64,000 bases of DNA from Climacium dendroides (taxonomy: Eukaryota > Streptophyta > Bryopsida > Hypnales > Climaciaceae), in contig OX467082.1 of the NCBI GenBank assembly GCA_950106755.1, positions 1,550,001-1,614,000 on the forward strand. The letters run 5' to 3'. Both the position numbers and the translations under genes were made by a program. Shown in pieces: positions 12,860 through 24,652 of this stretch (position 1 is its first letter; every line of letters begins with the position of its first letter). The notes beneath the pieces are model-generated. The model saw nothing but the letters and a program-made list of their open reading frames with translations. It was not told the DNA's origin and searched no databases.

Positions 12860-13250
12860 AAAGTACATAATTGTAAAAAATAGGTACTTCAATATTTTAA
12901 TTTGTATAAAATAAAAAAAATTACACAAAAAATAAAAATTGACCATTTTAAAGGACTCCATAGTGAAAAGATTCTACCAAAAGAATGAGATTGAAACCAT
13001 CTTTAGTGTTTAAAAGTATATGCACAAAGGAGCCCTATTTGTACAAATGTGGAGGAAATAAGATAATATATTTTTAAATGCCCCTTGATAGGAATATGAT
13101 TGCCTATTGAAGGAATAGACTACAAAAAAATTCAATTGTAGACCATTAATTTTGGGTACTCAATAGTCTTAAAAATCACTAAAGTTGAAAGTTTGATATA
13201 TTAGCAAAATTCACTTTTAAATATAAAATGATTTTTTACTTTTAAAAAAT
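12860..13250 (+). repeat. Dispersed repeat family G, copy 2
   Basis: Shares with 205-560 and 49560-50130 the order gtacttcaatattttaattt, aaaattgaccattt, gattgaaaccatcttt, gtgtttaaaagtatatgc, ggagccctatttgtacaaatgtgga and the aatagaccat/actcaatagt block. Non-coding. Confidence 0.65.
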
Positions 13251-14515
13251 ATGAAATTATATGATTACACTCATAAGAACTATCTATAGTAAATTAGTAA
13301 AAAATTCAAATTCATCCAAGTGATGCTTCAAAAGATATGGCAGAGATAGCTTCATTACTCTCCATGTGACATAATTAAATATTGGTGTTTCTTGCAAACA
13401 CATTTGTTTTGATCTCCAAATTAAAAAATAAAAATCCATATTTTTGTAGTTGGTGAATTTTAGAATTCTCAAATCTCTTAGCTAATTTGAGGGTCTCTAA
13501 TTTGAGCTCTAATTCCAAACATCAACTTAAAATTTGGTACATTTTTATCCCACTCTCATCCTAGAGAACCTTGTAAATTCAAAACAATACTAAACTACTT
13601 TTTTTAATTTAAGACATATTTGAAAATTTTAGAAATAGAAAAAATTAAAATGTCAGACTTTTAAAATTAAAATATTTTGAAGATTGTCAAATATTGTTTT
13701 AGAAAATTAATAAATATTCAATCAAACTTCTACAAAATCATTATACATATAATTTATGTTTTTGCATTTACTATAAAAACTTTTTTTATCAACATATTTT
13801 CATACTTCATTTAGGTGTACAATTTTGTAGATAAATAACAAGTATTTTCTCTTGAAATGTTTTTGAGTTCTTAGTATCTAATAGTTATAATCATCTTCAA
13901 CTTCCACATATTCTACTTCATTTCTTCATCTAATATTTTATTTTATTTTTACTAATCCATTACAAATCACAAAATACTTGCATATACAATAATTTAGCAT
14001 TTCACTCAATAAAGAAAAAGCTTACTAAGAATTGCAAGAGCTTATGTATAAGTGCAATTGGTCTCTATAATTTTCATATTCCATATTGTAACAAATATTG
14101 ACAAGAAAGAATTCAAGATCAAACAAATCAAAATGAAAAATATTAAGAAATATATCCTATAAGAATAATTATGAATTAATAAAATAAACCACAATTGATA
14201 TACTTTATAAATTACCTTATATAATCTCAAAATGTGGATATATATAATACTCAAAATTTAAGGCTATAAATATGAAAGGTATATTCAATTAAAAAAATTG
14301 TCTATCGTATGCCAAATTAGATCATTTACACAAGAATGGATTCACTATAAGAGTGCCAAAGGAGTTGGTGATGTGACTCATTTGTGGTGCACCAATTTGA
14401 TGTTGTATACTAGTAGAATGTTGGTTTGTTTGTATATACTAAAGCCCATAACTAAAATAAAACAACCCATTGCAATTAGAATTATGAGTTTTCCTTTATG
14501 TCAATGCTGAATTTA
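13251..14515. other. Intergenic, nothing recognised
   Basis: Very AT-rich, no coding or repeat end recognised. Confidence 0.45.
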
Positions 14516-14519
14516 AAAA

Positions 14520-14920
14520 AAATTCCAATATAAAGACAAGTGTGAGAAATAGTGAGAGCAATTGAAATTGTTTAGTTTTTTTAACAAAGTATGAATTTGT
14601 TATGAATTTTTGAAATGTGTTGCCCATCAATCCATCATGACCCCAAAGAGTTTCTAAACTACTCCAAAACTAATAAAAAAAAGTATCCATAATGTTCATC
14701 TTACTTACCTAAAGCAATCATAGTATTTCCTAACATAGAAGGCCTAAAATAGTCACTTCCTACAATAAATTTACACTTAAAAAGTTGGAAGTTCCTATTG
14801 AAGTCATTAGTTATTCTATTACTATTATCTAAGACATTGATTATAGTCCAACTCTCATCTATTGAATTTTTTTTTGTAATGGGGTCATTGCCTAGGTGTC
14901 CATCACATGTAGATCTTTTG
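14520..14920 (+). repeat. Fragment of MITE family E
   Basis: Interior sequence gacaagtgtgagaaatagtgagagcaattgaa followed by tatgaatttgttatgaatttttgaa matches 57065-57155. Later blocks aatgaagtcac/actaatcactc-like and catgtagatc also align. The terminal GGTAAARCAGCCC repeats are missing, so this copy is truncated. Confidence 0.55.
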
Positions 14921-15322
14921 ACCTTAATCTTCAAGCGCCCTCACACCCCAAATGTAGCATGTCTAAATTTAATCAACCTAAAATGTTACTAAACCCAATG
15001 TATACAAACTAAACAATGGTTTAGGGGACAAACACTTCAAGAAAAAGGGTTGTTTTAAGTTTAGTCCTAATAGTATAGTTCTATAACTAATGACCACTCA
15101 AGAGATTTTTAGTAAAAATTTACTAAAAACACATGTAAATCTAATAAATTTTTACTAAAAATCTCCCAAAAGATCATTATCTTTAGGCTATACTACTGAG
15201 ACCATATTTAAAACACCTCTTTCTTTTGTAGTGAAACAAAGTAAGGATGTGATGATGTGGAATGGGGTTAGCATTGAAGTGCATTGGAAATTGGAGTGGG
15301 GTCATTGTAATTCTACAATGTA

Positions 15323-16478
15323 TAGTGGGGTACCAATCAAAATGTTGTTTTCAAATTCGCAGTGAGAAAAATTTTAGTATTGTCAACTTTGAAAGCCTCT
15401 CGAGAGCTCAAAAATTGGTATTTTACCATGGAATGTTTACCACAGCATCTTCTTTAAGTTAATTATATGTATGCCAAATTTCAAGGCTAAAATATTTACC
15501 AAAAAAAAGTTATTCAAAATCTACCAACATTGGTAGCTATGGAAATTTTTTCACTGCTGCCAACTTTGACAGCCTCCCAAAGATTGAATTATTATTTTTT
15601 TCCATGAAATTCTTGGAACAAAAACTCTTTATTTTAATAACATATGATAAAAATTTCAAGGCCAAAAGATTAATACAAAAAATATATTAACAATCTACCA
15701 ACATGTGTCGTTTTGAAAAACAGTTGTGAAAATTGTTTCACTACTTCAACTTTGACACCCTTCCAAGGGCTGAAAAATTGCTTATTTACTATGAATTTTT
15801 TTTCGTAAAGTGATTTCTATATTAATAACATTTGGGACAAGTTTTGAAGCCAAAAAAGTTATACAAAAAAAAAATTCAAAATCTACCAACATGTGTAGCT
15901 GTGAAAAAACATTTCACTACTTCCAACTTTGGCACCCTCCTAAGGGCTGCAATTTTACTTATTTACCATGAATATTTTTGCACAGGATCCTCTCACTACA
16001 AGAGAAATGGTCCTAATTGACAGAAATCAACTAGTCCTAATTGACAGAAAATTGACAAGTTTCTGTCACTCTGGACAAAAAATTGTCCGAATTGACAGAA
16101 AATTGTCCAAATTGACAAAAACCTGTCAATTTTCTGTCAATTAGGACTAGTTGATTTCTGTCAATTAGGACCAGTTTTTGTCAATTTGGATAGTTTCTCT
16201 TGTAGTGTCTCTATGCTAATAAAATGTGTGCCAAATTTTAAGGTCAAAAGATTTACACAAAAAAAGAAATCCACAATCTACTAACATGTGTAGTTGTGGG
16301 AAACAATGGGGGAAACCATTTCATTGCTACCAACTTTGACACCCTCCCAACAATTGAGAAATTGTCTATTTATCATGAAACTTTTGGCACAACATGTTCT
16401 TTATGTTGACAACATTCATGCCAAATTTCAAGGTCAAAAAATTTATACAAAAAAATATTTACAATCTACCAATGTGTG
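15323..16478 (+). repeat. Left terminal inverted repeat of the Tc1-like element
   Basis: Built of about five tandem subrepeats of roughly 175-190 bp. The recurring landmark ctaccaac occurs at about 15521, 15695, 15883, 16278 (as ctactaac) and 16467. Each unit also carries aactttgacaccctccc, atttaccatgaa and ccaaatttcaaggccaaaa variants. It is interrupted by a CACTA-type MITE at 15994-16207. Confidence 0.9.
15994..16207. mobile_element. CACTA-type MITE nested in the left arm
   Basis: 214 bp with 14-bp inverted ends CACTACAAGAGAAA, flanked by the 3-bp duplication TCT (15991-15993 and 16208-16210). The uninterrupted right arm of the host element shows the filled-in site as ggatcctttctatgct, which confirms the insertion boundaries. 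The interior is a near-palindrome with many copies of AATTGACAGAAA and could fold into one long hairpin. CACTA ends plus a 3-bp target duplication place it with the CACTA/En-Spm superfamily. No coding capacity. Confidence 0.92.
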
Positions 16479-16739
16479 TAATTGTGAGATACATTTTATT
16501 AAAGACATTGAAATTGTTAAAGTATATTAAACACTCATGCTTCTAGATTGAAATTCTCTAGATGATGCAATCTCTAATCATAAATGCTTCTCAATAAAAT
16601 CAAGGATAGCCAAATCTAGTTGTGTGCACTTGTCACATCTCAAAAAAATGCACTTGTTTAAAAATTGGAGACCATACATGCATGAAGAAGCTTTTTCCTC
16701 TCAATAAGAATGCTTGCATTTACAATAGAGCATTATAGG

Positions 16740-17211
16740 AGGTGGGATGTGGGATGATGAGAGAAGCAAGTAATGGGTGATTATTTTCTAAGCAGAGTAT
16801 TGAAACTTTGTGAACATGAGTGATTGAGTGCTTGAAAGATGAGTTAACTAAGCAAGTCTAGGCTATGTGATAAGTGAGTGGATGAGGCATGGGATGAGTG
16901 ACTGAGGATATATGGAAGTATGTGAGATTTTCTTTAAGAGTGAGTGAGGTTATAACTTACATGTGGTGATTGGTGAGGTTTGGTGAATGAGTGAAGGCTA
17001 TGAGGCTGGATGATGGTGAGTGATTGAGGATATGTGAGTTTTTTTTAATAATTGAGTGAGGTTATGCATGTGGTGAATAAGGTTGGATCATGGTGAGTGA
17101 TTGAGGGTATGTGAGATTTGTTTCTGATGATTGAGTGAGGTTATATATGTGCTCATTGAGTGAGGCTAAATCATGGTAATTAAGTAAAGGCTAGATCATG
17201 GTCATTGAGTG
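16740..17211 (+). repeat. Degenerate TGAGTGATTGAGG-rich internal repeat
   Basis: Between the left arm and the transposase the sequence is a degenerate tandem array of phrases such as gagtgattgaggatatgtgag and attgagtgaggttatg. Period is irregular. No coding potential; it may be the transposase 5' leader/promoter of the element. Confidence 0.7.
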
Positions 17212-18303
17212 ATGGCTATTTTAGATGAAACTCGTGCTTACATAGTAGATTTGAGTGAGGCAGGGAAGACAAGAGTTGACATTGAAGCTATTGTTGGAGT
17301 CCACGTTAGAACAGTTCAGAGGGTAGTGAAGAAATTTTAAAAAAATGGAATCTATAAGTGCAAACTTTGTGGTAGAAGTCATGCTAAAAAGCTTAGTGAT
17401 AGAGATGTCCGTGCTATTATACGTGTCTCAAAAACTCATCATGGCTCGACACTCTCTGAGATCACTAATATATGTTCTATTCAAGTGTCTAGATCGACTA
17501 TTCGAAGGGCCTTACATGAGAGTGGCATTTTTAGTCAAATTGCAGTTAAAAAAAATTTCTTGACACCTTGTCACATGTCTCAACGATTGCATTTGCTCAA
17601 AAGTATTGTGGGTGGAGTGTAAAAGAATGGGAGAGAGTTGTTTGGATAGATGAGTCTACCTTTGAAGTTGGAAAAAATTCTAGACAAATTCATGTTTGGA
17701 GAAAATAATGGGAGAGAGTTGTTTGGACAGATGAGTCTACCTTTGAAGTTGGAAAAAATTCTAGACAAGTTCATGTTTGGAGAAATGCACATGAGCATTA
17801 TTCATGAAGTTGTATAGTTCCAACTTTTAAGAGTGGGAGAACTTCTTTGATGATTTGGGGTGCATTTGCTGGAGGGCAAAATTAAGTCACAACTTGTTTT
17901 TATGCCCAAAGATAGACTTTCTACTAAGGATTTTGTTGAAGTAGTCTACAATGGCGAGTTGCTTCATTTTATGAGTAGAGTGCCAAAGGGATTGCTCATG
18001 GAAGATGGTGCACATGTCCATCGTAGCAAACTATGTGAAGAATAGAGACAAACACACCTCTTGGAGAAGCTCAATTGGCCTGCAAATTCTTCCAATCTCA
18101 ATCCAATTGAGAACCTTTGGAAGATTTTGAAAGATGTTGTGCAACATGGCCCAATATGTCCAAAAAATTTAGATGACTTGAAGGTAGTTATTGAAAGAGA
18201 GTGAAGGTTAATCAATGGTACAAAGCTCCTTCAACTATATCATTCTATGCCCTCTAGGTTACAAGCAATGATTGAGGCAAATGGAGGACATACACGTTGG
18301 TAG
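17212..18303 (+). pseudogene. Tc1-like DD34E transposase, disrupted
   Basis: Starting at ATG 17212 and ending at TAG 18303, the frame encodes an N-terminal helix-turn-helix region (MAILDETRAYIVDLSEAGKT), then the DDE domain. First catalytic Asp: VVWIDESTFEVGKNSRQ. Middle: IVPTFKSGRTSLMIWGAFAGG. Second Asp: LLMEDGAHVHRS. Third acidic residue: the Glu of NLNPIENLWKILK. Counting the intervening codons gives exactly 34 between second Asp and Glu, i.e. DD34E. It ends in the typical SMPSRLQAMIEANGGHTRW. Breaks: in-frame stops near 17338, 17704, 17808, 18043 and 18202; a one-base loss before about 17595; a compensating one-base gain near 17875. An in-frame 81-bp tandem duplication repeats the first catalytic block. 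The SPDLNP motif usual in Tc1 reads SSNLNP. The element cannot make an intact enzyme. Confidence 0.93.
17626..17787 (+). repeat. 81-bp tandem duplication inside the transposase
   Basis: Units 17626-17706 and 17707-17787 differ at only a few positions (gatagatgag versus gacagatgag; caaattcatg versus caagttcatg). Each is 27 codons, so phase is kept, but a TAA falls at the junction. The unit spans the WIDEST/WTDEST first-aspartate motif. Confidence 0.93.
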
Positions 18304-19230
18304 ATTGTAAATATTTTTTTTGTATAAATTTTTTGACCTTGAAATTTGGCATGAATTTTGTCAACATAAAGAGCATGTTGTGCCAAAAGTTTCATGATAA
18401 ATAGACAATTTCTCAACTGTTGGGAGGATGTCAAAGTTAGTAGCGATGAAATGGTTTCCCCCATTGTTTCCCACAACTACACATGTTAGTAGATTGTGGA
18501 TTTCTTTTTTTGTGTAAATCTTTTGACCTTAAAACTTGGCACACATTTTATTAGCATAGAAAGGATCTTGTGCAAAAAAATTCATGGTAAATAAGTAAAA
18601 TTGCAGCCCTTAGGAGGGTGTCAAAGTTGGAAGTAGTAAAATGTTTTTTCACAGCTACACATATTGGTAGATTTTGAATTTTTTTTTTGGATAACTTTTT
18701 TGGCTTCAAAACTTGTCCCAAATGTTATTAATATAGAAATCACTTTACGAAAAAAAATTCATAGTAAATAAGCAATTTTTCAGCCCTTGGGAGGGTATCA
18801 AAGTTGAAGTAATGAAACAATTTTCACAACTGTTTTTCAAAACGACACATGTTGGTAGATTGTTAATATATTTTTTGTATTAATATTTTGGCCTTGAAAT
18901 TTTTATCATATGTTATTAACATAAAGAGTTTTTGTTCCAAGAATTTCATAGAAAAAAATAATAATTCAATCTTTGGAAGGCTGTCAAAGTTGGCAGCAGT
19001 GAAAAAATTTCCATAGCTACCAATGTTGGTAGATTTTGAATAACTTTTTTTTGGTAAATATTTTAGCCTTGAAATTTGGCATACATATAATTAACTTAAA
19101 GAAGATGCTGTGGTAAATATTCCATGGTAAAATACCCATTTTTGAACTCTTGGGAGGCTTTCAAAGTTGGCAATACTGAAATTTTTCTCACTGCGAATTT
19201 GAAAACGACATTTTGATTGGTACTCCACTG
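18293..19230 (-). repeat. Right terminal inverted repeat of the Tc1-like element
   Basis: Reverse complement of the left arm over its whole length, without the CACTA-type insertion. The transposase stop codon (18301-18303) lies just inside this arm. Confidence 0.92.
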
Positions 19231-19232
19231 TA

Positions 19233-21190
19233 CAATGAAAGTGCATTTTTGAGCATTTTTATCCCTCAAATTTTTTGAACTATCCATTTTTTTCTACTTT
19301 GACCATTATAATCTTTTCATCCAAATAGTAAGCACTTTCCAATTTTTTTTCCCAAACTTGGAATCCAATCCTCTTCCATTTTCTATAGTCAAGTCTCGTA
19401 GATGTCAAATTTGATTTTGGGTATTCAAATTTTGATTTGTAGAATGGGGTCTAGTGTGCTTGGGTAGCATGGTGCTATGTATTAGATAACCAATGAGCTC
19501 CACTAGCAACATATAGGTTATCATACATAACCGGTTGTACATTTTTCAATCATAACCTTTGATCATCATGATCCAAGGGTGTAGGAAGCAAGTTGAAAGG
19601 AAAGAAGGTTATGAAAGAAGGTTATGAGTTGCAACTTCTAATGGCAATAGTGATGGGTTGCCATTGGGACAGTGCAACAGTAGCATTGAAAGTCAACAAC
19701 TGGTTATGATAATGGATTGTTATACGGTATAGGTTTTGTAACAATCGACTTACAAATTATAAACTCAATTTCAACATATTGTCATTTTCATTGTCTCATC
19801 TCTATACTTTATCCCCATAATTGGTGTCACTAGCTCCACAATATATGGTAATTTATATTAGGTATTGCTTTTGCCCAACCACATATTGTATGTCAACTAT
19901 CCAAAGTTATCCATGTAAGCTAGTATAGGTTAAAATGTCATTCATTTGTAGCTATCCATATCAACTATTAAAAAAACTTTCATGTCAACTATCCACGTCA
20001 ATTATTCATAAGTTATGCATTGTTTATGAGTAGATTAGCAATCCAAATTTAATTTGGCATATGGTAAACTTGAATTACAATTTGATGAGGGTAAAATAAA
20101 TTCTATCTTACATTATGGGCATTAATAGGGAGGCAATTAAGATACAAATAGATATTTGAGTAGTCATATTCATGCATAAGGTGCAAAGATATAGTTGCTT
20201 CTTTGTCAAAAATGGCCACCTTTAATTTACAAGAGACACAAGTTTAACAAGTTTAAAACTTGCTAATCCCATCACCCATGGTTATAAATACTTGGTTAAG
20301 TGAAGTGGGGTTATAAATGCTATTCATGTAGAAAAGGTATGTTTTATCATTTAAATTTTAATCCTATTTCAATACAAATGTTGAAATTTATTGACTTAAA
20401 AACTCTTAAATTTTTATACTATAAATAATTTAGACATGTGACAAACTTGACTAGGATCACAACCTAAATCTTAAAATCATCCCTAGGACGTTTTTCTAAT
20501 CACTTAGAAGATCTATCAAATCCATGTTTCTACTAATGGGATAAACATTCATTATAACACACTTGAATAATGTTCATGTATAAACCAACTATATCCCCCC
20601 CCCCAATGTGTTAGAACAAATCAACTATATTAGATACTAATAGGAACAGGGTTAAAATTTTCTAAACTATTGTGATAGGTATGTAGTAACTCGACTAAAC
20701 ATCTTTTAAAGCCAAATTAATTTTACAAGTTACAACCATTTATAGGTCTTGTTTGCTAACTTGTATTGCCTTTAATTACACTAATGAAGTGTAGGCAAAT
20801 ACAACTAAAAATCTTTCAAAAGATTCTATCAATCACTTATAAATAAAATCAAATATTCCATTAAGTTTGGTTAACCTTACTAGTAAATAAGCTTGAATTT
20901 TGTGCAATATAGAGAGATAAGGTTGATCAATGTTTACTTAATTTGCATCAACATTGAATGGATCCAATGAGATTTTTTCACTAGAACTAACTAAAATGCA
21001 TTTGAAACTAAGAATTTGTTGTACCTCCAATACCAATTTGAGGTACTTGGAATTGTATATATTTTTTCAAATATATTATTTTAATTTCTTCAAAATATCT
21101 TGTTTTGTCACCTTCATTTAATATCTATGTTTACATTATACCTACTCAATACAAAACTTTGATATTATTGTTTAACTACTACTATATACA
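19233..21190. other. Intergenic between the Tc1-like element and GPAT
   Basis: AT-rich spacer with no coding frame or repeat end recognised. A short C run at 20597 and scattered near-repeats (aactatccacgtcaa, aactatccatatcaac at 19920-20000) are the only landmarks. The GPAT 3' UTR should lie just below 21191. Confidence 0.45.
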
Positions 21191-23131
21191 TTATGACCCC
21201 AAAGAATCTTGGGACTTTGGTAGAATGAAACCATCACTACCACAAAGAATAGTGTATTTGTCTTTGCGTGTATAATTTGTACATTCGAATCCCAAAGTTT
21301 GTGATAGTAGTCCTTGAATGTAATTTGCAACTTCAAAAGAAGACTTTCCACCAGCACAAGTGAGTTCATATGGCAATTCTTCAAGAAATGTAACCTAAGT
21401 ACACAATCAATTCAAATACATGACTAGGTAATAAAATTGAATTATTTTTAAGCTTCTAAAATGTTTATCGATGGATATGTATTAAGATTGTAATTTGAAG
21501 TAGATATCTATAAATTATATATAATAATAATTTAAATATATAATATATCATTATATAATTTTAATTATTGGTATATAATGTAAATTGAAAAAAATATGAT
21601 TTACCTCATAAACTGGACTTGGATTCATGAAGAAATAAAATGGATCTAAGCTTTTCCAACCACGTGCAGTAGTTCCATGAAACATACTCATTTTAGTATT
21701 CATTGCTACAGGAACCAAATGATTAGAAAGTTCAGCAAAAAGTGCACTAAATCGTAGTAAATATGGCTCACGACAAGTAGTGCCTTCCGGACATATTGCT
21801 AAATCTCCTTCGTGTAAGAGTCTTCTTATATTTATTGCATCTTTTTCTCTATCTCGTTTAAGAGGAACTGTTTTAATTGGAGATAGTAATTCGGATAAAT
21901 GGCTTATACTATATGTAACGGCAGTTATTTGTCGCCCTAAAGCAACACCCACCATTACAGGGTCTAATAATGTTCGGTGAGTGCACACATATAAATAACC
22001 TTTTCCATCATTGTGTTTATGCTTGAGTGGAGGATTTCCATGAACAATAACATAAACCCCTAAAAACTTATATACAATTGTCAATAAACTTATTGGCAAT
22101 ATTATGCCAACAATAATCCGTAGTATAGCTAAAAGTGCACCTATTGGATACCAAAGTAGTGTTACAAGTGCAATACTTGCTGTTGGCCTTTGCACCAAAC
22201 GTCCATCATGAAATATTATTGAATTCATTAAGCTATCTTTTGGAGCTGCTGCAATATTTTCATCTGGAACCACAATATATGCTTCCTACACAAATCCAAA
22301 TGCTACTGTTTCTTCAATCATTGGTATATTTCAAAATTGAAATGATTATTTTAAAAATTCATTGTCGTTGTATGTTGTACGATGTATATATAATAATAAA
22401 ATGTTTGAAACCGTTATAATTTTAAATTTATAAAAATATATTGATTGATTGATTGTACAAAATTACACCTTACAAAGTGACATGAAATAGTGATCTGAGT
22501 GACGATCTCCCAATCCAACATCAGGAAAATTGGAGTCTTTAAATTCATGCCTCAATGTTGTTTCTTTGGCTTTTCCTACCAATACCCCTGGATTTTCTAG
22601 TAAGCCAGTAGCAATTCCATTCGATACATGAAGTTCAGTGCCCAAAACTTTATCTACTCCAAGGTACGTCTTGGCAAAAGGTTCCACCATTACACGTGGT
22701 GTTGCTGTCAATATGTATCGCTTTCCAAAAGCAGAAAACACTTGCCATGTGTGTGGATGCACATCTTCGCCATAAAACTTAGGCAAAGTTCCACGTGCAA
22801 TGGCTTCAATGTCACCAATTTTAAGCCCCACAAAAGTAATAAAAACCAGTACACGAATTCCAATGGATTCTGAAACACAGTGATAAAGAAACCAACACAA
22901 AGGAGAAAACAATAAGAGGAACAGAGCTCTAATAACACCTCCACCTTCGAAGGCAACTAACATAAAATAGGGAAATGAGCTACATCCACGAAGAAGGGTT
23001 CCATCTAAATCGGAAACCACGGTTTGTTTGGATCGACTTTCATAATTGCAATTGGAAATAGTATTGTACGGTTCTACTTTCAAAAGATTTCCATGTGTTT
23101 GAAAGTTGGAATCTGTATTTCCAAAACACAT
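21191..23131 (-). CDS. Glycerol-3-phosphate 2-O-acyltransferase/phosphatase, GPAT4/6/8 type
   Basis: Three exons with phase-0 GT-AG introns give 515 aa: 23131-22469, 22285-21605 and 21394-21191 (TAA). Introns are 183 and 210 bp. The family is land-plant specific, acts at the ER and acylates the sn-2 position of glycerol 3-phosphate for cutin or suberin precursors. The N-terminal HAD phosphatase-like domain keeps DLDGT (41-45) and GDRHSD (208-213), the residues associated with phosphatase activity in GPAT4/6/8 and altered in GPAT5/7. Hydrophobic segments lie at about 52-85 and 88-105, with another at about 255-300. The acyltransferase domain has HRTLLD (324-329), LKRDREKD (363-370), PEGTTCREP (387-395) and VPVAM (412-416). 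Exon 3 carries [16 protein letters not shown]. There are no disruptions, and the length is near the family norm (about 500). Substrate and tissue role cannot be read from sequence. The first ATG of exon 1 was chosen because it gives the family-length N-terminus. Confidence 0.95.
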
Positions 23132-24650
23132 TGCAAATCTTTGGATTAAAAATAATAAATAATAAAATCAATGGATTAGTATTCAAAGTGGATTTTATAT
23201 TTATTGTTTTTACAAAAAAAATGACTCTTGTGTCATGTATGCTTGATAAATTTTTGGCTTACCTCTCTCGATTCTTGCTTTCTCCATATTTATAATCTTT
23301 GTTCATCCTTTTTTTATCCTCAAGGATTAGAACATGATAGATTTGACATTTTTGTAATTGCAAAGGTGAATTTACTTCAACCTTCACTTCATTTGTTTCA
23401 AACTCCCTGACGAATCACCTTCCACAACACTTCTTTTAAATGAGGTAATTATATTATATTTAATGTTTTATATCACTATTACTTTTAAAAAAACAAATCA
23501 ATTTACATTATAATTGTTATACTACACTATAATAGTGAGAAGATGTGATCACTTAATAATATTTTTCTAAAAAGGTGTAAATGAAGCACCTGCATGGCCC
23601 AAATGCCAAACAACACAAGAATTGTTCCATTTGAAATTCTTATTGCTACTTGGTGTCAAGAAAAATTGAGCTAGCTCTGTCATCAATTTATAAATCAAAG
23701 ACTTTGGTGAGAAAGAATATCATTTATATTAAATATGATTAAAAATTGAAATTAGGTCAATATTGACATGTTACATTTGTAAAATTATATTTGCAACTAA
23801 GAAAACATATACTTGCAAAGTTATTTTGCATTATATTTATAAACACTATGATTGTATGCTTTTCACTTCAGAAATTTAATGAAAGCCCAAAACCCTAAAA
23901 AAGATTTTGGATATCACCACAAGACATCATTTTTATATATTTTTAAATCATGTCAAATTGTATTATTTAGTTCATTATATTTTTCCTTGTTGTGTGTAAA
24001 ATTATAGAACATAATGAAGTAAAAACTAAAATAATCAAACCTTTAAGATGATCTTTCAAGAAATAGAATACTGAAGGAAGAAGAGGGAATAAATTCTTCC
24101 TGTGTTCTTCAATACATAAAAGAATTTAGTATTATTATTTTGATTCTCACAATAAAATTGAATGCTTTTTGTAGTTCATATATAATTGCACCCTTTTAAA
24201 ATGTGATTCATTTTTGATGCACCTCTTGGTTCACAAAATATATACTTTTTGAACAGGTACTAGAAAAAGTTGTGTTCCTTAATAGGATATCAGTAAGAGG
24301 TGATTTTTAAAATTAATTAATTCAAATTTAAAATTCAAATGTATTTTTAAAAAATCTTTAAGAATCTGAAATTACACATATAAATCACAATGATGTCTTT
24401 GTGGTGATAACCAAAACCCAAAATCACAATGATCACAAATACACATATAAACATAATTGCAAGTCATAATTTTTTGCAATTGTTAATATTTTATTTGTAA
24501 TTTATTAAATTGAAATCAATAGAGGTTGAAGGAAGTAAAGATTGAAATATTACTTTAGAATTTTTCTTTTGAATTATATTGATTTATATTATAAAAGTTA
24601 AAATTGAATTTAAAAACTGATATCTATATCTATATGAATTGACATATATA
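23132..24650. other. Upstream region of GPAT and spacer
   Basis: AT-rich; should contain the GPAT promoter in its first few hundred bases. No reliable TATA box, repeat terminus or other gene was identified. Confidence 0.45.
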
Positions 24651-24652
24651 AG

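Larger units (their letters stand above)
15323..19230 (+). mobile_element. Complete, inactive Tc1-like DNA transposon with ~940-bp terminal inverted repeats
   Basis: The outer ends are TAGTGGGGTACCAATCAAAA (left) and, on the other strand, CAGTGGAGTACCAATCAAAA (right), each bordered by TA (15321-15322 and 19231-19232), the standard Tc1/mariner target duplication. The arms are 15323-16478 and 18293-19230; without a nested 217-bp insertion the left arm is about 939 bp and the right 938 bp. The interior holds a repetitive GA/TGAG-rich stretch and a broken transposase. With the nested insertion the element is 3908 bp. Boundaries come from direct comparison of the two arms. Confidence 0.93.

Noticed and set aside
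15323..16478. CRISPR-like array of regularly spaced repeats
   Set aside because: Units are ~175-190 bp, diverged, and present inverted at the other end of a transposon in a plant genome.
17212..18303. Active or programmed-frameshift transposase
   Set aside because: Five stops plus an inactivating duplication indicate decay.
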